Shown here: piece after piece, positions 1-13,328 of the stretch | Position numbering within the stretch: the first letter of the stretch is position 1 | How the letters are laid out: the number at the start of each line of letters is the position of its first letter | NCBI GenBank assembly: GCA_002943765.1 | Contig: PQWQ01000015.1 | Location: 372,001 to 436,000 of the forward strand | DNA: 64,000 bases | Source: Psoroptes ovis | Taxonomy: Eukaryota; Arthropoda; Arachnida; Sarcoptiformes; Psoroptidae | Direction: 5' to 3' | Program-made: the position numbers and the translations under genes | Notes under the pieces: model-generated | Told to the model about the DNA's origin: nothing | The model's database searches: none | What the model saw: only the letters and a program-made list of their open reading frames with translations

Positions 1-3000
1 ATACCGAGAAACAAAAAAAAAGATGTTTGCACAATCATCGTTACATGATTTTGTGATAATATTATTAGCTTTATTTGTGATTCTACTCGTATTTCATTTT
101 TTTTCAATGTTATAGATTTTTTCCTCTCCATTTTCAAATAAATAATAATAGAAATGAATTTTAGCAAATTTTACAATGTTTTTGGTGCAAACAAAATTTT
201 GAAAAACCAAAAAAGAAAAAAAAAAGAACCCATTGCTCAGACACAAAGAGTGCACGAAACCATTGCCACTGATTGAAATAGCATTGTGTGTCCGTTTTAA
301 GAATTGTTCAGTTGAAAAAACATTGGTTGAAAACCAAGAGAAAAAACAAAACATCTTCGAAAATAATAATTTTTCTCATCGAAAACTAATAATGAAAATA
401 TTCATTGATCACAAGAAATATTTAAAATGTTTGTACATTATCAATAAAGAAATGTGTTTTGCTTTTCATGGAAAAAAAGATTATTGAATAATAATATTTG
501 TTTAAATAATAATATTCAATTCATTTCAGACATTTAAAATTTAATTTTTTTTTATTTGCGAAATAAAAGAAATTTTTTTTCATCAAAATTCTTGCTTTTG
601 CATTTGAAAATCATTATCATTATAATAATAATAATAATAATAATAACCATAAAAAAATACAATCAATATTGATCATCATCATCATCATCTTGTTTAATTT
701 TAAAATTTATCTCCAATCCATTGCTCTCTTTCAATGTTCCTCACAAATTCTTTGCAAACTGAATTTCTCTTTAATTCATTCAAATTTTATACTTCGAGAG
801 AATATTAATTTCAAAGAATTGGCGGAAAAGTAGGTCGGAAAAGGGCGAAAAAAAAATCTCCAAGAATGAATAAATGAATGAAAAAAAAAATCATTATCAA
901 ATACAAAAGAATATTTGAAAAAAACGGAGAAAAAAAATTTGTATTTGCAATTGAAAACTAGTGATCAATTTTCGTTTGAAAACAAAAAAAAAATCGAGGA
1001 AAAAATTTTTTCATTATTTTTGGAAATTTTTTTTTTTAAGATAAAAATGAAAAAATTGGGAATTATTCTATTTATAAATAGATAGAAGAGGAAAAAACTA
1101 TGAATTATGTAAAATAGAGGAGAGAATAAAACAAAACAAAAAAATGATATTTGAAGCAAATGAAAGTTTTTCTTAAGAGAATATAAATCTTAATATTAAT
1201 ATTATGCATATGTTTTGTTGTGTGTGTGCGTGTAAACAACATTCAAATGAATTATTTCATTTGAAATAATCATTCTGTTTTGTTTTGTTTTCTTGTGTTT
1301 ATTTTCAAGCCAAAATAGTGGTAACTTTTGAATTTTTTTTTTTCGTTCATTTTCATTTCAATTTTGAATTCCGGTCCGGAAAAAAACTGAGAAAAAAAAT
1401 CCTCTTTGAGGATGAAAATATATTTAATTATATTCAGTGATTTATGCGAATATTTTTTTCTGTTTTTTGTTTTTGTTTCTGTTTATATCAAAACAACTAA
1501 TAATAATTTCAGTTTAATTTCCAAAAAAATTCTATTACAATCTGTAATTACATATTGAAAAAAAACTAACATTATCAGTGAATGAAAAAATAAAAATATA
1601 AAATGTCAATTTTTCAATTTTCAAATTTTTTTTTGTTTTTCTTCAACATTCATTAATATCAAAATTCATTAGTTGAATTGAATTTTATCGAAAAACACAC
1701 AGTGAACGAAAAGCGAAAGGAAAGATGGAAAAAAATGAAAATAAACAAAATGAAAATTTCCATTGAATTTTCAATTGAATTACATTGAAACAAATTTGTG
1801 TTTCTGAAAAAAAAATAAATAAATAAATAAAAAATAAAATGAAAATAAACGTGACCAACGATTTCTAACTAAAATGACAAAAATTCATTTATTTAGTTTT
1901 CATTTTTATTTTTCTTTTTCGATGATGATGAATTATTGAACATTTTTAGCTTTTTTTCGATTTCGAATACAATAATTTCATGTTTATTTTTGAAAATTAT
2001 TTCAATTCAACCGAAATGAGAGAGAGAGAGAAAAAAAAACTAATAATTAACAGATAATTTTCCCAAATGATTTGTATTAAATGATGAACATAGTCAATGT
2101 TTAGATAAACATTTAAATGCTTTCAAATGAATTATTATTACTATAATTTCACGTATTCAAAAAATATAATCAGGCGTATCATTTGAGCAAAGAAAAAATT
2201 GTGCAATTTTGAGCGAAAAAACAATTTACAAGCTAAATGTAAAAAAAAAATTTGTGACCAATTACATAATAATGATATGGATGATAGTCATGAACATTAA
2301 TGAATTGCAAATTCATTATTTTTTTCAGGGAAAGAAAAGAATTTCATTTGAATTTATTTTTTTTTTCGTAAATGAAAATTACACAGTTTCACTGATTCGT
2401 TCATTTTGGACAAGTGAACGACGAGTGAAAAAATTCTAAACAAATTCATTGAATCATTTATAATGATAATAATCATCATTATGTTACATTATGGAGAAAA
2501 ATTCAATCAATTTTTGATGTTGAAGAATTTTTTGGAAATTTTCAAAAGTGAAAATTCAAAATTTACACATTCATTTGCCATTCACATACCTCATTATTAT
2601 CATTTGTGTACTCATCGTTTTATGATGATTATTATTATTATAATTCTCGTGTTTATTATTGAAACGATTTCACATAATCAAACCAGCAAATAATGATTAT
2701 TATAATAATAATGAATATGACAAACAATTTTATTTAAAAATTTATTTTTTTAAAAAAACAATTTTGATTCATCTTGATTTATATTAAAGCAAATAGAGAG
2801 AGAAGGTGGCAAATGGCAAATTTTCGCATTTTACACGATGACATTATATGAATCATTGTCAATTTGTTTGTAATCGAACAAACGAAAAATCATCATCATC
2901 ATCATGATTGTTTGAGATGATGATTTGTACATTTTCTATGCACATTTTCGTACACAATGAAACACATTAAAACACATGAAATAAAATGTGAAAATGAATC

Positions 3001-4055
3001 ACTTTAAATAACTATTTCAATGGAAAAAAACAAGTCAATTTTGTTAAATAAAGTAGATTTGAATAATTTCAATGGAAATATCATCAAATCATCATCATCA
3101 TCATTGCTTCATCATCAAGTCATAACTGGTCGATTTTTATTCTTATTTTTTTCTGTATTTCTTAGCATAACTAGATATCGAATTCTACTCTATTATTATC
3201 ATCATTATCTCAGAGTATATTTTTTAAAAATGTTTCAACTTTTTTTTTCTTTTTTTTTGAAGAATTTTTTTGATTTTTTTTTTCATTCTCGGAGTATAAT
3301 GGTATGATATACTTGTGAATATTCATGATAATGAATGGATAATTTTCCATCTTATTATTCTCCTTTTTTTATCCTGAATTTTTTTTTCAGGGAAAAGTCT
3401 TTCGATTATTTTTTGAAACATTGTTATAAAAATGTCTTTTTTAAACGAAAGAATTTTGCCGAGACATTTTCAAATGAAATTGAAACGTTTAGAGGAAAAA
3501 GTTTTTGTTTGAAATTTTTAAATTTTATTTTTTGAATTTAAATTTCAAAGGATCAACACCAAAACCAGTATCAATTTGTGACACAAATGGCGCTCACATT
3601 CACTCGCACACACACACAAACAATAAAAAATAAATATTTCTGCGATTTACAAAGAGTTAAAATGCTATCAATTAATCAATGATATTATTTTCGAACACTT
3701 TTTTCCATTGGATACGGACTTGTACTTGGAAATTTGTTTCTGGTTTTCGATCATATGACCAAGAAATGGCCAGTTGACCATCAAATTTATTTTGGAAATT
3801 GGGGAATAGCTTGGGATAGAACAAAACATATTTTTTCCACGGAAAAAATTTCATCAAAATTTAAATCAAATCCAAAAATGAAAAAACTTTTTCTTCTCCA
3901 CATTTCAGACAAAGTTTTTTCGCATTTATAAAATATAAAGTTTTCATTCAATTTTATATTGGAGCAAAGAGAATTGAAAAATTCATATTTCGATGACATA
4001 TAAGAGAAAAATAAAAATTAAAGAATGTGAAGATTTCTTATTTCTTTCTTTCTTT

Positions 4056-4057
<2 letters not shown>

Positions 4058-4086
<29 letters not shown>

Positions 4087-4159
4087 GAAATTCTAAACTT
4101 CATGATTGTAGAATTTTTGAAATAATAATAATAATAATAATAATAATGATAATAATAAT
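4058..4159. repeat. Poly-T run followed by AAT microsatellite
   Basis: A T run of about 29 bases (4058-4086) is followed after some 35 bases by an AAT array with one GAT interruption (4121-4159). Both are simple repeats without apparent function, useful as polymorphic markers. Confidence 0.9.
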
Positions 4160-4983
4160 TCACTGCTTTTTTTTAATCATCAAAAAAATTAACTTTGATT
4201 CAAATCTATAGTTTTTCTCATAGTTTTCATATGATTTCTCTTCATTTGAGAATTGAAATTTTTCTCTTTTTCTTTGGTGGACTAATAAGTAAAAATTAAT
4301 GACAATTTCAAGTTTTTAATCAAAAAAATGATAAAAATGAAAACTTTTTTTTATTCTTTTTCTCATTTTTTGATAATATATAATTAAAAATATGAATCTT
4401 GATGAAGAAGAATATGTTTCAAATCATTGAATAGAGATGAAATTATAGCAACTAATACAAATACAGCAACTATTGAAATGGTAAAAAAAAATTCATAATT
4501 AACATACATACTTGATTTATTATTGTTAATAATAGAAAAAAGAAGCAAAAATTTTTCATTGTAATTGATGATTAAGATGTTTGATGATGATGATAGTACT
4601 ACTGAAGATGATGACGATGAAGATGATGATAAAATTTGCTCTAAGATTGGCTTGAAAGGATTGTATTGAAATTTGAATTTGCTATCTTTCCATTCATTCA
4701 TTCATTCAGAACGGAAATTCAGAAGTGAATCGTTTGTTCTTGTTTTTGAATTTGAATGTCTCGGTTCTCATCTTATTTCTTTGGCACACAGTTTTTTTTT
4801 CTTCACTTATTTTTATTATTATTATTATTTCAAAACATTACTTGACATTTTAATCACTGAATTTTCGTTTTTTTTCAAACACATTGAAATTGATTAAATG
4901 AAGAAAAAATTCACCAAAAAAATAAATTTTTTCTATCATTTGAACATATCTGCCATAACATTTGTGTAGGCTTTTTTTTTGCT

Positions 4984-5115
4984 ATGCGGCGGTGTACATT
5001 TGAATATGAGTGCATTCGTCGTCGTTGTGTGTGTGTGTGTTTAATGTTTGAATTCAAAATTCCAAATGATGATTATTCGTATCAGAGCGAAGCTGCGTCA
5101 TGCATTTTTGTGTGA
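4984..5115 (+). CDS. Possible 43-codon reading frame in a CpG-containing patch
   Basis: An ATG at 4984 opens 43 codons ending in TGA at 5113-5115. The predicted peptide starts MRRCTFEYEC and carries several Cys and Arg, unlike the Phe/Ile/Asn-rich frames around it. The underlying DNA has CGG, CGT and GCG triplets that are rare elsewhere in the window, so the patch could be a first exon, a 5' leader or a promoter. A GT repeat is translated in the middle (alternating Cys and Val), which argues against a conserved protein. I recognise no domain. This is a weak call based on composition only. Confidence 0.15.
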   Translation: MRRCTFEYECIRRRCVCVCLMFEFKIPNDDYSYQSEAASCIFV

Positions 5116-6234
5116 AAAACATTTGTGAATCCATTCTTTAACATGGACTGAGTAGTCGCATTAGAGACGACCAATATTTTTTGCAAATTTTTCATCAGAC
5201 ATTTTTTTTCCATTCAATTCTAATCGCTTCGATACGATTTGATTTGATTTCTTTGTTTATTTTCCGAAATTCTTTGATTTCATCTCTTGTTTTTTTTTCC
5301 AATCTTTTTTTCATTTCAAAATTCATTTGAAATCATTTTATTCAAATGGTAAAAAAAAATCTGGATAGAAAAAATAAAATATAACATTTTGAAAAACAAA
5401 ATCAGCTTATAGCAATCATGATAATAATAATAATAATCATCATTGCTGCAACGAAAAATTACTTTAAAATATTTTTTTTATTGTTTTTTCCCCTGTACAA
5501 TTTTGTGGAATTTTATTGGATTTTTCTTTCATTGATTCATTCATTCATTCATTCTTGCCTCAAATGGAAAATGCGTGTTATGTTTGTTTTTATGTTTAAT
5601 ACAAGAAAATGAAAAAGAAATGCAGAAATTATATCGTTTATCGTCGAAATTCTTTTTGCCATTCATTTTCAATGGGTTAAATAATTGATGATGATAATGA
5701 TATCTAGCCATCATCATCATAATAATCATTGATGGAATCAATTCCAAATAATTCTATTTGCCATCTATGATCAAATTAGGAAGAATTCAGTGGAAATAAT
5801 CATTTCAACATGAAATTCTCCTTGACAAAATGGGAGAAGAGTTTTTTTTTAAATTTGATGCAAAAGAATTTGAAAATTTTCAATCTTGAATTCATTTTTT
5901 TGATGAAATATTTTCCTCTTCCCCATAGCAGCATTTAATTGCAAATAAGAGGCGAAAATTTCATTCATCTTTGAATTCAAATTCATTTTTCCATCTTACC
6001 ATAATGAATTGCAATTCACAGTAATCGATCAAAATTAATGAGAGACATTCTTCATTTTTTTTTATTTCTATTATTTCTTCGATATGAATTCAATAAACAA
6101 CCATTTCAAAATTATTATTTTTGAATTAATAAATGTTCATTCTATGATAATAATAATAATAATAATGATTGTTGTTGAATGAAATCAACTCTTTCACTCC
6201 AAAATTCAAAAAAATTTTGAATTTTCGGAAATCG

Positions 6235-6417
6235 AGATATATTCATTTTTATTGGTCTGAGTTTTGGTTGTGATATAAGAATTCCAGTACAAATCGACAC
6301 TGACATTGGAGAATTGATCATTCAAAAACGATTTTCTCCAATTGTTCGGGTTCAAAATTTAATCAATTTTATTATTATCATTATCATCAGCGATAAATAT
6401 TTATTGTATGAAAAAAT
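6235..6417 (+). other. Protein-like open patch, possible exon
   Basis: A plus-strand frame with no ATG stays open for about 60 codons to TAA near 6417. The stretch from about 6255 to 6360 reads as a balanced protein sequence (for example GLSFGCDIRIPVQIDTDIGE) with mixed codon endings. Possible AG acceptors lie at GGTCTGAG (about 6262) and GATATAAG (about 6283), but none has a strong pyrimidine tract. I do not recognise a family. It may be an internal exon or the remains of one; chance is not excluded. Confidence 0.2.
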
Positions 6418-8274
6418 AAATTAAAATTTTGAAATTATTATGATATTGGGCAATAATAAACAAAAATTGCTTTAAAAAAAATGCATGGAATTCAAAAAAT
6501 TATCAAAAGTTTCAATCGAAAAATGGAAAAAGAATTAAAGTTTTCAATCTATTGTATGAATATTTGGGGAAAAAAATATTTTCAGATATAATCAAGGGCA
6601 TAATGTACATTTTTGGGCACATTTATTAGTGAAAATCATAATATCAAAGTTTGAAATTTTTTTTTTAGGAAATTTCAATACATTGAACCATCATATTCTG
6701 GATGTTGTTGTTGTTTGTTGCTGTTCAGCACATACAGATTATATTCTGGTTTTTCATAAAAAAAAGCAAAAATTCTAGATTTTCTCTCTTACAAAAATAA
6801 CAATCATTATCATTATCGATTTGTATTTTTGAAATTTTCAAAACTTTTGAAGTCTTCACTGAATTCTATGAGTTTTATCATTCAATTTTTTTTCAGTTTC
6901 AACATTTTCAAAAGCCACAAGATAATTCTTGTTTTTTTTTTCGGGGCTGATTGTTTCAATGAAATTCTGGAAAAACAGAAGCAAGCAGAAAACAAAAAGA
7001 AAAAGGGATCAAATATTAATTTGAATTTGATTTTTTTCGCTGCTTTTTTTTGATTAAGTAATTTGAATTTTAATTATTATTGATTACAAATTTTTTACTG
7101 GGGTTTTTTGAGGGAAAGTGAATAGCAAATATATGGTATGAGAAAACAACAACCTTTTATCTTATCATATAACAACAATATGGTAATTGTCTGTTTCGCA
7201 TAATTAGTTTATTTATTCATTTTTTTCTTTATTCTTCAAGAAATCTTTCGATATAAGAATTTTTTTTCTTGATTGTTCATTGTGTTTACTTAATTAAGAT
7301 TTTTTTGCTTGTATGATGGATTTCTTCTTTTTTTTTGGCTGCTTGTTTACTGAATAGATTCATGTCAAACCATTACGATTATTATGCTTGTCACATTATT
7401 TCTGGTATATAAATAATTACAAATAATGATGGAAGCTTGAATCTATTATATTGAGACCAAATTTTGCTATGAAATTGTTTCGGATAATGATTATGTCAAT
7501 GTTTCAATGAATTTAAGGATGTAATATTAGCACCAAAAGAGAAAAATTACAAAATAATTATAATTGATCATCATCATCATTATATTCTCTGAATATTATC
7601 ATGACCAATATAATTCTGATCGTATTGAATATTCGAGTTAAAAAAACAAATATGCGGAAGAATGCAAAGATTAGAATCATTGAATATGAGAAGCATATTT
7701 TTCACAAGCAAAACATTATTTGTTTTCATCAAAAAAAGAACGAAAAAAAAGAAAAGGGTTAAATTCATGAATTATTTTACATAGGACATGATTTACTGCT
7801 TTCAATGAAATATTGAATTCAATTTTTTTTTATTCTCATTCTATTTCTGCTATTTGTAATAAAATATTCATCTGAAGAAAAAGAAAACAAACAAAAATTG
7901 CCATACACACACACACATAAATCATATGATGTGACAGATAAAATTGTGAATATTCTCCGATTAATTTTCATTTTTTTTTTATATTTTTCATTTTATGATA
8001 TTGTTTTCATATATTGAAATTTTATTCTTAACACAATTGAATGATGGAACTATCTTCTTTTCTATCGAAGCAACAAAGGAATTCGTTTTTTTCATATTTT
8101 GTATTTGCTTTACAATAATCTTATCAATACAAGAATTTCAGAGAGTGAAAATAAAAAAATTGAAAAATAATTTTGAAATAATTTTCAATTTTTCTCGATT
8201 CTTGGAAATCAATTTTTCTCTGATTTTAAGAAATATTATATTTTCAACAAGAAAGTAAAAAGCGATAGGAATGA

Positions 8275-8490
8275 TTTAATACACAAAAGTTTAATTCGGC
8301 TAAATTGGAAAATAAATTTGCTTTTTTTTCTTTGATTTCGACTACAGAGGCAACAGCTTTTGAAGGTGGTGAAATAATTTGTTTTTTGGTAGGAAAAAAA
8401 ATTGGAGGGAAATTCTCGAATGAAATCGATGATAATCGTAGGAAGAACAAAACCAGAAATTTCAAACATGAAGTAGGCGAAAATATTTAA
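8275..8490 (+). other. Protein-like open patch, possible exon
   Basis: A plus-strand frame opens after a TGA near 8275 and runs to TAA at about 8490 without an ATG. Residues such as TEATAFEGGEIICFLVG give a more balanced composition than the surrounding chance frames. The opposite strand is also open over the same interval, so the coding strand is uncertain. No domain is recognised. Confidence 0.15.
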
Positions 8491-11400
8491 TAATCGCATT
8501 CTTAGGAATTTATTCGTGTCTAATGATAAGAGAAAATTTCAAATCAAATTCATATTTGAGGATGTTTAATGAAATTTAATGAATTAAAATGAAAATTGTG
8601 TTTTTTTTTTGTTTTCCTGTTAATTTTGGATTGAAATTCAAAATGATAGTCCAATCAGACTTTCTTGGGAAAATTTCGTCAAAAAATTTTAGGAGGAGAC
8701 AACATTTCATCAATTATATTTATTCATGTACCATCAATAACAAAGTGAGTAAAATTTTTAGGGGAAGCAAACATTTCGATTGAAAATGTTATTTTTCATC
8801 ATTAAAAAAATTGATGAAATTGACAACAACCATCAAACAAATGTGAATAAAGATTTCGATTGATTGATGAGTGATGATCAATCGACTTTCAAAATGATAA
8901 TCAATGATGAAAATAATTCGGGAAAAAATTTTCATTACGATTATTGTGGACAAACAATGAAATAATGTCCTTTCAAACAAAATGTCTTTACGGCTACAAC
9001 CAAACGGTTGGTTTGAAAAGTGTGAAATGTTTTTCTACACCAAAACAATGTTTACAATGATTAAAATGATAGAAGAACGAAAACAAAAAACAACTGAATG
9101 ATGATAATAATAACTTTGTATCAAAATGAAAGGAATAATGGTAAATTACATAATGGAAAAAAATGGATGAGAAAAACTGAATTGTTAGAATCGTTTTTTT
9201 TTTGTTACTGTATTGACATTCTTTGAAAAACTTTCGATCAAATTGTTGTCGTTGGTGTTCATCAATGTTTTTCATTCTATTTTTATATTCTTTTTCATTT
9301 TATTTAATTTTTTATATTTTTTTTCCAATGAAATGAAATTAATTTCTTACACTTGAGAAATTATGAACGCCACACACAAACACACATATATTGTAGTTGT
9401 TGTTCATTGCACAAAATAAAAAAAATTCAATCGAAATTGTCAATTCAATTTTTTTTTTCAGTGTCGAATTTTCTCTTCGCTTTTCTTCATTTATATTTTT
9501 GTAAAATTCATTTTCCAAAGAAAAATTAGCTTCGAAAAAAAAAATGGTTCAATGGACTTGGTGATTTTTTTTTATTCATTTGGTTGTTGCTGTTCAAGTA
9601 ATAATAATAACCAAAAATGATATAATTACATTCAATACCAGTTAAAAAAACACACACATCACATACCGCAACAAAAAATAAAAATCATTCAAGTATCATT
9701 TTCCGACACACATACACACACGTATCATCAACAAAATTATAACATCACAATTCAAATAATGATCATCGATCACGTTCAAGATGTGGATAGATATTAGATA
9801 AAAAAAAAGAGAAATGAATGAGTAATAACATATATTAATGTTATAATAATCTAAAATAATGATTTTGAAAGAAACAAACTGATACAAAATTCGGATTGAA
9901 TTTATTTTGAGTTTAAATTGGACCAGAAAAAATAAATAAAAATAAAATTAAAAATATCAAAGAGCGTAATAATATTTGGTCTTTGGTATTTATCATTTGT
10001 ATGATTAAAGATTGATCAATTCATCAAATTTTTTTTCTTTCGGTATTCGGTTTGCTTTATTTCTATTATACATGTCAAGGTAACTACTGTTGATGTTAGC
10101 AATCATAATGCTTATAATGAAAATAATTTGTATCAATTATGGAACAAACATCCAACAAACTAAAAACAAAAGATATTATCAAAAGTGAAATTATATTTAC
10201 AGAATGGAAACAGCGGAAAAAAAGAAACACAGTTTTATTATACAAACAATTCACGTAAAATATTCGTTGAAAAATAATGAAAATGAAGAATAAAAAAAAA
10301 AATTTACTATTAATAATATTACATAAATCCAATAATAATAATGCATCGAAATAGTATATAATGGATTTTTTTTTCATTTATTTATTTCTTCTCATTCGTA
10401 TATTTTCATTTGTTGTTTTGTTTTGTTTTTCGTGTACAAATCATCATTATCTAAGAGAAAATGATGAAAGAATTTGAAATTGTACTGTAAAATAATAGAT
10501 AAGTGAATTTCTTCTATCTTTGTTTGTCTCTTCTTATTTCTCATTACATTTCTTATTATATTTCCATTCTTGGAAATTAAATCGATTTGATATAAGGAAG
10601 AAAAAATAACAAACAACAACAAAGCACTTGAATTCATTCATTGTCTTTTGCTCGAAAATTTTGTGTAATCATCATTACAATTATAATTCATAATTTTCAG
10701 TAATTTTTCTTTCAATTTATTTTTGTATATTCATTTAAAATCAAAATTGATCATTAATATGATTGTAATAAAGATATTATAATCATTATCTCAAGTAAAA
10801 CATGAATATTTTTGTTTTCTTTTGATCATCTCATTTGATGAAAAAAGAATCGATGCCAGAAATATTTTGCCATGTTCACCCATAAATCAAAAGACCGGAT
10901 TCATAATATATATTCATTCAAAGTGAACATTGAAATTGGATTCAAAAAAGAAAGAAAGAAAGGAATCATTGATGATAATGATTACTATAACCATAAATTT
11001 TCACACTCATCTATCATATTGATACTATGCAAAACTAACAAAAATTAACAAATGAAAAACAATACAACATTCTAAAAATAAATGTGTCAGTAATGATACA
11101 AAAATGCATGTCATTACCATATGACTTGTGTGTATGTATGTTTGTAAAAGTTGAATTTAGGAGAGAGAAAAAGTGGGGACAAATCAACAAATTTTTTTTT
11201 TGAAATCAATTTGTTGATTTTTATTTTTATTCAATACGAATCTGATAATAATTAATTATTTTCAAATGAAGAAATTAGAGTGAAAAAAAAACCATTAAAA
11301 ATGAGCAAAAAAATAAATAAATAATTGACTTTTGGCATTCATTTTTCATCGAAAGAATGGTGTTTTGGAATATGGGTGAACAATGAACATCAGTAAATAC

Positions 11401-12408
11401 AGCAACGAAAACACACATCGATCGATAGTTTGGGTGAATATTTTTTTTAAATTTTACATATTTGATGATGCGAAAAATCGAAAAAAAATCCAACCAGAAA
11501 AAAACCTGAACCTAAATCTAATAATAGCAAGGCAAAAAAAAACATACCATACCAAAGAAACAATGACTATAAAAAATGATCTGACAATAATAATTCATTC
11601 GGCTTTTGAAATTATATAATTAATAATAATATTCAATGTAATGTTAATAATGATTATTTGTATGTGTGTTTGTGTGTGTCTGTGTGTGTATGTATGTTTG
11701 CTATTTTAAAGTTTATTCATCATAATTATAGTAGTGATAATGATTAATATTTCCAATATAAGTAAGGCTAGCAATTTCAATTTCAATGGGAAAAAAATTT
11801 TTCTTAAAAATTAAATTTTTTTAAAATTGTAATTTAATTTTAAAGAAATTTATAATTTTAATGAAAGGGGTGAAAAATTTCACAATGTAATAATTTCAAT
11901 TTCTTTCAATCGATTATTTCAAGCTTAACTATCAATTGATTTTGTTTTTGAATTCAAGAAACAAATTGAAAAATGAAATCGTCTCGTTTTCATTGAAATC
12001 ATTTATTAATTTCAAATGAAGGTCATATTAATGGCCATTATTATTATTATAATGATAATATCATTATATTTAAATCTGTTGATGACAATTCGTTGAAAAT
12101 GAAAATTAAATTGAATTTATCATTGCTTTGAAAAGTAAAGCGGAAATTTCATTTTTTATAGATTAAAAAATATTTCAAAAAAAAAAAAAAAAAAAATGAA
12201 TGCTATTAAAAAAGCATCATATTTCATTGAATTTTTTTTGTTTGCTTTTGAAAATTTGGAAATTTTAAATCACAAAACAAACAAAATATTTGATATCGCT
12301 CACCATTCGATTTAATCCAATATTAATGACATTAATTTGGATGATTTGTATTTATCAATCAATTTGATGATTTTGATGAATTTCTCAATGAAAACTGTGG
12401 TTAGAAAA

Positions 12409-12591
12409 TCAAATTTTAGAACATTTCTGCCAAGATTTCATAATCTTCGCCGGCATATGCTTGAACATAATTTCATTGCCATCTAGGATTGATGATTTGA
12501 AAAAAAATCCTAATGAACTTGTATGAATTATTTGATTTTCAAATTTGTATATTTCAATGGCAATTTCAATAGGAAAAAACCGACAAATCAA
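12409..12591 (-). other. Minus-strand open patch upstream of the secreted-peptide gene
   Basis: A minus-strand frame of about 60 codons ends in TGA at 12409-12411. It has no ATG at its left end; the first in-frame ATG lies about two thirds of the way in. A pyrimidine-rich run ending in ATCCTAG precedes the better-looking final part (LDGNEIMFKHMPAKIMKS), so it could be a 3' exon. No family recognised. It points away from the plus-strand gene at 12780. Confidence 0.15.
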
Positions 12592-12690
12592 TCATTGACC
12601 TCTTGTAGTACAAAGCGAAAATTCCAATTAATCACATTGATCTAATTTTTAATTTTTCAATGATCAATTTTTTTTTGAAGCGATACTTTG

Positions 12691-12698
12691 TATAAATA
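12691..12698 (+). promoter_or_regulatory. TATA box of the secreted-peptide gene
   Basis: TATAAATA lies 82 bases upstream of the chosen ATG at 12780. With the usual 25-30-base TATA-to-start distance, transcription would begin near 12720-12730 and leave a 5' leader of about 50-60 bases. TATA-like strings are common in AT-rich DNA, so the call rests mainly on its position. Confidence 0.4.
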
Positions 12699-12779
12699 TG
12701 TCGAAATTTTTTCAAATTAAATGATTCCTGATTGATTGTCTCATATCGATGAAACATTTTAATATCAAAAAAATCAAAA

Positions 12780-13114
12780 ATGAAAGGTAAAACATATGTT
12801 GAATCGGTGATTTCAATGGTAAAATAATTCATTTATTCTTTTACTTTTCAGCTGTGAAAATTAATCATATTTTAATATCGATTATCATTTACTCACTTGT
12901 TTGTCCAATATTTATCAATGCTCAAAATGGTCGAATTGGAAGAATGATGAAATTTTTCAGATGTGTTGGACATTATATTACAGAACAATGTTTGAGTCTA
13001 TCATTTAGATGCATATTACTCGTTAATCCATTAAAATGTTTTCGTTCACTGGCATGTGCTAAAATGACATTTGCACAATGTTCAATAATAAATGATCGAA
13101 ATCAAGATGAATGA
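12780..13114 (+). CDS. Small secreted six-cysteine peptide, two exons
   Basis: Predicted 89-residue precursor of unknown function. Exon 1 is only seven coding bases (ATGAAAG, 12780-12786). The intron is 12787-12851, 65 bp, starting GTAAAAC and ending in a pyrimidine-rich run plus CAG. Exon 2 is 12852-13114, ending in TGA. Joining the exons gives Met-Lys-Ala, then a hydrophobic stretch ending FINA, a typical signal peptide of about 26 residues with cleavage before QNG. The mature part, about 63 residues, has exactly six cysteines spaced C-x8-C-x6-C-x8-C-x5-C-x7-C, consistent with three disulfide bonds, plus many Arg and Lys residues. A possible AATAAA signal lies at 13323. I recognise no named family; a small extracellular effector, antimicrobial or binding peptide is possible but unproven. 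The signal peptide, the tiny canonical intron and the cysteine pattern all agree, which makes this the best-supported small gene in the window. Confidence 0.65.
12787..12851 (+). other. 65-bp GT-AG intron
   Basis: The intron interrupts the Ala codon at position 3 of the secreted peptide (G^CT). The donor is AAAG^GTAAAA. The acceptor follows TTTATTCTTTTACTTTTCAG. Its short length is typical of compact arthropod genomes. Without splicing, the second exon has no upstream ATG in frame before its hydrophobic leader. Confidence 0.6.
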
Positions 13115-13322
13115 GTTTTCAAATATATTTTAAAATAATTTTTTTTTAATTTCATTATAAATTTTATTTTGAAAATTTCAAAGAAAAAAAATATTTTGTA
13201 GGAAAAAAAACAAATATAATGCAATCTTATTAAAGAGAAGGGAAAAAATGAAAGATATTTCTTTAAAATTGATTTAAATATCATGTTTTTTGTTTTGTTT
13301 TTGTCATGTTCAAGTTTGTTAA

Positions 13323-13328
13323 AATAAA
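13323..13328 (+). terminator. Candidate polyadenylation signal AATAAA
   Basis: AATAAA lies 209 bases after the stop of the secreted-peptide gene. The motif is frequent in this AT-rich DNA, so only its position supports the call. Confidence 0.25.

Larger units (their letters stand above)
1..12690. other. AT-rich gene-poor stretch
   Basis: I see no gene here that can be supported with confidence. The stretch is dominated by poly-A and poly-T runs and by short ATC, AAT and ATTC repeats. Among them are a 29-base T run followed by an AAT array at about 4058-4159, and GT runs near 1220 and 5027. Open frames of 60-100 codons occur on both strands, but they are rich in Phe, Ile, Asn and Lys and lack splice or start context, as expected by chance at this composition. 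A few patches with better amino-acid balance (3683-3880, 4984-5115, 6235-6417, 8275-8490, 12409-12591) are reported separately. Confidence 0.7.
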
